Assembly: GCA_015492875.1 (NCBI GenBank)
Contig: WGEI01000450.1
Location: 1-9,705, forward strand
Reading direction: 5' to 3'
From: Anaerolineae bacterium
GTDB taxonomy: Bacteria; Chloroflexota; Anaerolineae; Aggregatilineales; Phototrophicaceae
DNA: 9,705 nt
Shown: one piece after another, positions 5,725 to 9,705 of the stretch
Layout: each line of letters opens with the position of its first letter
Position numbering within the stretch: position 1 is the first letter of the stretch
Program-made: the position numbers and the translations under genes
Notes under the pieces: generated by a model
The model's input: only the letters and a program-made list of their open reading frames with translations
Databases searched by the model: none
Told to the model about the DNA's origin: nothing

Positions 5725-7803
5725 GTGTCATCCTCGTTAGTTGGGCGCACTTTAGGTGCTTATGAAATTGTAGAACTCATTGGGCAGGGCGGTATGGCTA
5801 CGGTGTATAAGGCTTTTCAAAAATCCGTAGGCCGTCACGTTGCTATTAAGGTTTTGCCGCCGCATCCGGGTTTGAACGAACAATTTATCACCCGTTTTGA
5901 ATTAGAAGCTAAGACAATTGGTGCGCTACAGCATCCGCACATCCTGCCCCTGTATGATTATGGACGGGAAGATGATATTCTCTATCTCGTCATGGCCTAT
6001 GTTGATGGCGGTTCGCTAGAAGAGCGAATTAAACAAGGGCCTATGAATGTCCATGACGTTGATAAATTGTTGAAAGAGGTGGCCAGCGCCCTAGATTACG
6101 CCCACCGCAAGGGGATTATCCATCGAGATATTAAGCCGGGCAATATCCTTCTCGATGCCGAAGGGCATGCCTTGCTCGCCGATTTTGGCATTGTGAAAAT
6201 GACCGGCGGAGAGGGCAATCTAACAGGCTCTGGGGTTATTGGCACGCCGGCTTATATGGCGCCAGAGCAAGCGCAGGGCATGGAAATTGATAATCGCGCC
6301 GATATTTATGCGCTTGGCGTTGTTGTTTATGAAATGCTCACCAGTCATCAGCCCTATAATGCTGAAACACCGATGAAAATCCTGCTCAAGCATATCAGCG
6401 ACCCCGTGCCCAATGTTTTGCAAGCGCGCTCTGATTTGCCCTCCGCCTTGGGCGATGTGATGGAACGGGTGCTGGCTAAAGAGCCGCAGGCTCGCTATCA
6501 AAGCGCTGTCGAGTTCGCCGAAGATTTTTCGCGTGCTGTTGGTGGGCACGAAACCCGTGCCTCGACCGCGCGTCCCCAAGCGCTATCCGCTACAGCAGTT
6601 GCGCCCACCCTTCAACCAACTGGGTCACAACAGCCCGCTACCGTCATTGTGCAATCTTCAACCTGGAATAATCCAGTAGTGTTAATGGCGATGTTTGGCA
6701 TTATCGCGGTTGTAGTGGTCGTCGTTGCTGTGGTTTTGATGAACGCCAATAATAACCAAGCGCCACCTGCTACTAATCCGCCGCCGGCTACTAACCCACC
6801 AGCGGTGGCGACGCCTGTCGCGCAAGAGCCAACGGCTGTTCCACCGACAGATGCGCCGCCCACTTTGCCTCCAGCGCAAACTTTCGGTCAGGTCTCATTT
6901 GCTTCGGCCAATAGTCTCGGCGATACGGTGAATGTACAGTTGCAGGAACTCGCCCCAGCCACAAATAATTATGTTGCATGGCTGGTCAATACGGAGAGTG
7001 GCGAAAGTTTACAATTAGGCGATGTCACCGTAGATGCTTTGGGCAATGGGGTGTTGAATTATACTGACGCTGAAGGCCGTATGTTGCCCGCTTTATTTAA
7101 TGCTTTTATCATCACTGATGAAGCTGACAGTGTTGACACACCATCAGGCGAAGAAGCTTACCGCGCTAGCGTGCCCGTGGAATTGGCGCAAGCGCTTTAC
7201 GCCATATTTGTCGCCAACGATGCAGGCATTAATGGCTCTGGTTTATTAGAGAGCCTCTCTATCGAAGCTAATTTTGCCCATGACCACGCTGGTTTTGCCT
7301 TGAGTTCTGCTGAGCGCGGTAGCCTCGGCGGTGTTAAAACACATGGCGAGCATTTGATGAACATCCTCAACGGCGAAGAAGTGGATTATAATGGCAATGG
7401 CCGTGGAGAAAATCCCGGTCGTGGCGAAGGCGTTTATAAATTCGTCGATTTAATCAATACTCATGTGTTTAACGCCATTGGCGCTGAAAGTGCCAGTTTG
7501 TCGTTACAAGTGAATGCCGAAAATATCCTCATCTGTACTGAGAATATACGCCTTTGGGCAGATGAAGCAAAAGAGAATTTCCAGCCTGCACTTGATGCTA
7601 CTGAAGATGCGGACGTGACGGCGCTTGCCAGCAATTTAGAGGCCGGTGTTCTCGTGTTGGAACATTTACTCAATGGATTTGATGCGAATGAAAATGGCCG
7701 CATTGACCCCACTGAAGGTGAATGCGGCGTCGCCCAAATTGATGAATTCAGCTTATTGGTGAGCGTAATGGACATTGTTGAGAGTGAAGGTGGTGATGAG
7801 TAG
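5725..7803 (+). CDS. transmembrane Ser/Thr protein kinase with EF-hand-like ectodomain
   Basis: A 692-aa Hanks-type kinase. The catalytic domain spans about residues 13-270. It has the glycine loop GQGGMATV (20-27), K42 in VAIK, helix-C E61, H133-R-D135 with K137 and N140, DFG 153-155, and APE 179-181, so it should be active. A Ser/Thr/Ala linker follows, then one membrane helix (about 317-339) and a Pro/Ala/Thr stalk (345-385). A beta-rich segment (388-465) loosely recalls the C-terminal domain of RskA-type anti-sigma factors. The helical end (about 510-690) contains two EF-hand-like loops, D554-Y-N-G-N and D653-A-N-E-N-G-R-I-D-P-T-E664, plus H519, H521, H540, H543 and H580. C604 and C667 could pair. 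There are no PASTA repeats. GTG 5725 is supported by GAGGAG (5711-5716). The propeller lipoprotein gene overlaps its stop codon. Kinase activity is near certain by motif; the ligand is unknown. Confidence 0.95.
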   Translation: MSSSLVGRTLGAYEIVELIGQGGMATVYKAFQKSVGRHVAIKVLPPHPGLNEQFITRFELEAKTIGALQHPHILPLYDYGREDDILYLVMAYVDGGSLEERIKQGPMNVHDVDKLLKEVASALDYAHRKGIIHRDIKPGNILLDAEGHALLADFGIVKMTGGEGNLTGSGVIGTPAYMAPEQAQGMEIDNRADIYALGVVVYEMLTSHQPYNAETPMKILLKHISDPVPNVLQARSDLPSALGDVMERVLAKEPQARYQSAVEFAEDFSRAVGGHETRASTARPQALSATAVAPTLQPTGSQQPATVIVQSSTWNNPVVLMAMFGIIAVVVVVVAVVLMNANNNQAPPATNPPPATNPPAVATPVAQEPTAVPPTDAPPTLPPAQTFGQVSFASANSLGDTVNVQLQELAPATNNYVAWLVNTESGESLQLGDVTVDALGNGVLNYTDAEGRMLPALFNAFIITDEADSVDTPSGEEAYRASVPVELAQALYAIFVANDAGINGSGLLESLSIEANFAHDHAGFALSSAERGSLGGVKTHGEHLMNILNGEEVDYNGNGRGENPGRGEGVYKFVDLINTHVFNAIGAESASLSLQVNAENILICTENIRLWADEAKENFQPALDATEDADVTALASNLEAGVLVLEHLLNGFDANENGRIDPTEGECGVAQIDEFSLLVSVMDIVESEGGDE

Positions 7804-8998
7804 ACGGCTAACCGCGCTTTTAATTGGCGTGATGGTACTGATATTGGCAGCTTGCGGTGGCGGTGGGGGAGACGCCGATCCGTCGTCGTCATCACAAGAA
7901 GCGACCGCGCCCCCGTTTGCAGAGGCTGTGACTGAAATCACGCTTGATAACGTCTCTCAAATCCATTATCTAGGGCGCTTAGACCAGCCCGGCACACCCA
8001 GTACCATTTTTGCCCATGCCCTCTCGCCAGATGGTATTCATTTGGCTGGCTTGACCAATGACTTATTCATCGAGTGGAATTTAGTCAGTGGCAGGCGGGT
8101 ATTCACCACTCTGCGTGACCGTGCCCTGTATGTTTACTATACGCCCGACAAAGACCACCTGTTCACCATCGATGATCGCGGCAATTTGCGCTTATTCACT
8201 GCTGCACTTGGTGAAGAAGTTGCGTCTTTCCCCGCCCATATTCGCTTTAATGGCGCGCTGGCTTATGCCCCCGATGTTGGCTTATTGGCCATTGGTGGCG
8301 AAGGGGGCACGGTGCGCATTTGGGATGTACTGGCACAAGAGAAGCTGGCGGAATTTCCCGCTTTTGCCGTTGCTATAGAGACGATGGCCTTAACCGCAGA
8401 TGGCGAACGCTTGGCCGTCGCTACCCGTGATGGCTTTGTGCGTTTATGGGATTGGCGCAATGAAACCCAGTTAGCGGAATTAGACCATGAGGGCGCGCGC
8501 CCAGACAAAATGGCCTTTTCGCCAGATGGCTCACAGTTAGCGGTGGGTACTGATGCTTATGTGGCGCTATGGTCGGTAGCTGATGGCGAGTTGCAAGTGG
8601 CTTTACCCACAGGCGATGGCGGCGTGAGCGAAGTGATGAAGTATTCCCCAGATGGGCGTTTTCTCCTCACGGGTGGCATCCCCGAAAGTATTCTACTTTG
8701 GGATACCGCAGAGTACCGCATGGCGGGCGCTTTGCCCAATACAGGCGGCGATAGATTGGGCGCGGCCTTTTCGCCAGATGGCAATTTGCTGCTGACGACG
8801 CTTTGGGGCGGGGCGACTGTGTTATGGGATTTGACCACTTTAACCGAGCAGACCGTCAACCGCGCTACGCTAGATGCCCCCTCCCGCCAAGTGATTAATG
8901 TCGATTGGACAGCAGATGGGTTCTCCTTGATTTTGATTGATGCTTCTGGTCCCGTCTATGTTTGGGGTATCGGTGAAGTGTTTGAGGCAGAACCATAA
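7796..8998 (+). CDS. lipoprotein with eight-bladed WD40-type beta-propeller
   Basis: A 400-aa exported lipoprotein. A basic start (MSRR) and hydrophobic core lead to the lipobox LAAC with C20 as the lipid-bearing cysteine. A Gly/Asp/Ser tether follows. Eight WD-like strand endings can be counted: FIEWNL, LRLFTA, VRIWDV, VRLWDW, VALWSV, ILLWDT, TVLWDL and VYVWGI. FSPDG-type turns between them support a closed propeller. Such propellers bind proteins or peptides, and this one should sit on the outer face of the membrane. ATG 7796 is chosen over the TTG codons at 7775 and 7778: AAGG (7787-7790) lies 5 nt upstream and the signal peptide then starts properly. The start overlaps the kinase gene by 8 nt, so the two are probably translationally coupled. 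A role as partner or ligand of the kinase ectodomain is inferred. Confidence 0.92.
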   Translation: MSRRLTALLIGVMVLILAACGGGGGDADPSSSSQEATAPPFAEAVTEITLDNVSQIHYLGRLDQPGTPSTIFAHALSPDGIHLAGLTNDLFIEWNLVSGRRVFTTLRDRALYVYYTPDKDHLFTIDDRGNLRLFTAALGEEVASFPAHIRFNGALAYAPDVGLLAIGGEGGTVRIWDVLAQEKLAEFPAFAVAIETMALTADGERLAVATRDGFVRLWDWRNETQLAELDHEGARPDKMAFSPDGSQLAVGTDAYVALWSVADGELQVALPTGDGGVSEVMKYSPDGRFLLTGGIPESILLWDTAEYRMAGALPNTGGDRLGAAFSPDGNLLLTTLWGGATVLWDLTTLTEQTVNRATLDAPSRQVINVDWTADGFSLILIDASGPVYVWGIGEVFEAEP

Positions 8999-9000
8999 AA

Positions 9001-9024
9001 AAGCCACAATGGTATTCGCGGCTT
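9001..9024 (-). terminator. intrinsic terminator for the minus-strand frame, possibly shared
   Basis: On the minus strand AAGCCGC pairs with GTGGCTT (7 bp, one G-U) around a 10-nt loop and runs directly into six Ts. The Ts overlap the stop codon of the propeller gene. Read on the plus strand the stem has an A-C mismatch and no U tract, so it would end the kinase operon only weakly. Confidence 0.55.
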
Positions 9025-9052
9025 GAAGTTGGGGCACGTCCTAGCTTAACGC

Positions 9053-9316
9053 TTAGTATGGAAATGCGATAACCGCACGCTCCATTGCGTCAAAATTCGG
9101 CACCGTAATAGTGTATAGCCATATCCCATTTGTCCATGTGAAGGTGATACCATTAGCGGCGCTGGCGTAAAAATAATTAACGCCCCGTTCCTCCTCCACC
9201 TGTTGATAATCTGCCAATAGCGCTTCAAGCTGCGCTTTCGGTTTAGCTTGTTCTTCACACGATTTTTTATAGTGAAACGCTGAACATAATGAATATAGAG
9301 TTGAATGCCGTTTCAA
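9053..9316 (-). CDS. short hypothetical protein or gene remnant
   Basis: An 87-aa reading frame from a TTG at 9316. The middle is a charged helix (EEQAKPKAQLEALLADYQQVEEERG). The end looks like a real folded protein (GITFTWTNGIWLYTITVPNF, then AVIAFPY). No family was recognised. The start is unconvincing: no Shine-Dalgarno precedes TTG 9316, and the frame stays open back to 9364 without ATG or GTG, then meets a stop at 9367-9365. A shorter start at an internal TTG in the ALLADY region is possible. A fitting terminator lies downstream at 9001-9024, which suggests that a transcript ends here. It may be the C-terminal remnant of a larger envelope protein whose 5' part was lost, or a small gene with an unusual start. 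Confidence 0.4.
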   Translation of the reverse strand: MKRHSTLYSLCSAFHYKKSCEEQAKPKAQLEALLADYQQVEEERGVNYFYASAANGITFTWTNGIWLYTITVPNFDAMERAVIAFPY

Positions 9317-9376
9317 CTTGGAGAACTGTTTAGAAACCTCGATAGAAGGCTCAACAGCGCAAAGCTATGAAGGCGC

Positions 9377-9382
9377 TATAAT
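9377..9382 (+). promoter_or_regulatory. -10 box upstream of the right-edge gene
   Basis: A consensus TATAAT lies 31 nt before ATG 9413. No good -35 was found 16-18 nt upstream. The position is right for a short leader that includes the strong ribosome binding site. Confidence 0.4.
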
Positions 9383-9412
9383 GGAATATGAATTGAGAAA
9401 GAAGGGGACAAT

Positions 9413-9705
9413 ATGCGTTTTTTACAGGCAATTCTTAAATTTTTAGCAGCGCTTTTGGGGCGGCGTGGTGGTGGCTCTCAACCAGCAGCAGATGATCATT
9501 GTTCGCTTATCGATATTGATATTCCCGCCGATTACGACATCGACGCCATTCCCGAAGTCAACTCGACTGTAGAAGCGGCGGAACTGATTTTTGCGGCATC
9601 GGCAACGGCTGTTTCCGCACAGGACGCCACCCCAGATGCCGCTGCCTCTGCGTTCGATTGTACCGCTACCGTGAAGGCAAATCTTGGGCGCGTTAATATA
9701 CGTAC
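9413..9705 (+). CDS. partial gene, Ala/Asp-rich protein entering an SH3-like domain
   Basis: The first 97 codons of a gene that continues past the right edge; no stop appears in frame. AAGGGG (9402-9407) sits 5 nt before ATG 9413, a strong start signal. The N-terminus (MRFLQAILKFLAALLG) is short and hydrophobic or amphipathic, followed by RRGGG, so it is an unusual signal or membrane-association segment. An acidic, Ile/Asp-rich stretch (LIDIDIPADYDID) and an Ala-rich linker come next. C89 and the last residues (ATVKANLGRVNIR) resemble the start of a bacterial SH3-like domain, where an NVR motif is usual. SH3b domains bind cell-wall peptides. This call rests on a few residues at the edge. Confidence 0.7.
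   Translation, partial: MRFLQAILKFLAALLGRRGGGSQPAADDHCSLIDIDIPADYDIDAIPEVNSTVEAAELIFAASATAVSAQDATPDAAASAFDCTATVKANLGRVNIR

Noticed and set aside
6612..6879. Gly/Ala-rich minus-strand frames at 6612-6879
   Set aside because: They mirror the Pro/Ala/Thr stalk and Val-rich membrane helix of the kinase on the other strand.
7461..7941. Minus-strand frames across the kinase/lipoprotein junction
   Set aside because: They are antisense to two well-supported genes, with Ser-rich shadow-like composition and no start signal.
9046..9258. 70-aa minus-strand frame overlapping the 9053-9316 frame
   Set aside because: It is Arg-rich, has no domain-like pattern, and is less protein-like than the 87-aa frame it overlaps.
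1..9705. CRISPR array, insertion sequence, integrase, or attachment site at the tRNA cluster
   Set aside because: No regularly spaced repeats, transposase motifs or tRNA 3'-end duplication were noticed by eye.

Overview
The window looks like a chromosomal segment from a Chloroflexota-type bacterium, perhaps Anaerolineae-like. This is an inference from style, not a database result. The clues are envelope proteins built on Thr/Pro-rich stalks (LysM plus lamin-tail domain), a transmembrane Ser/Thr kinase with a Pro-rich extracellular linker, a WD40 lipoprotein, moderate GC content, and tRNA genes without encoded CCA. No phage genes, transposase, CRISPR array or rRNA were seen.

Layout. A short plus-strand pair opens the window: a SpoIIAA/STAS-like protein (103-474) and a stand-alone CheY-like receiver (509-871). 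A terminator then separates them from a convergent minus-strand gene for a membrane-anchored LysM/lamin-tail protein (932-1945), which has a good extended -10 promoter. Divergent from it is a YacP-like NYN/PIN-fold predicted RNase (2125-2598). A well-formed sigma70-type promoter then drives a three-tRNA cluster, Pro(UGG), Gly(UCC) and a CAU tRNA most like lysidine-type Ile2. The cluster ends in a strong terminator shared with a convergent membrane-anchored DsbA-family thioredoxin-fold protein (2963-3862, minus). Divergent from that is rsgA (4112-5080), encoding the ribosome small-subunit maturation GTPase, which converges on a small HNH nuclease gene (5127-5528, minus) across a 13-bp hairpin.

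The second half is a signalling operon. It holds a 692-aa transmembrane Ser/Thr protein kinase (5725-7803) and, overlapping its stop codon, a lipoprotein with an eight-bladed WD40-type propeller (7796-8998). The kinase ectodomain carries two EF-hand-like loops in what looks like an internally duplicated module. This kinase-propeller pair is the best candidate for an undescribed system: an envelope sensor whose extracellular module and partner lipoprotein would feed a cytoplasmic kinase. The ligand is unknown.

The right end holds a short minus-strand reading frame with no convincing start (9053-9316), possibly a gene remnant, and the 5' part of a gene that runs off the edge (from 9413) and seems to enter an SH3-like domain. 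Several genes use TTG or GTG starts that are fixed by strong Shine-Dalgarno sequences or by nearby upstream stops.
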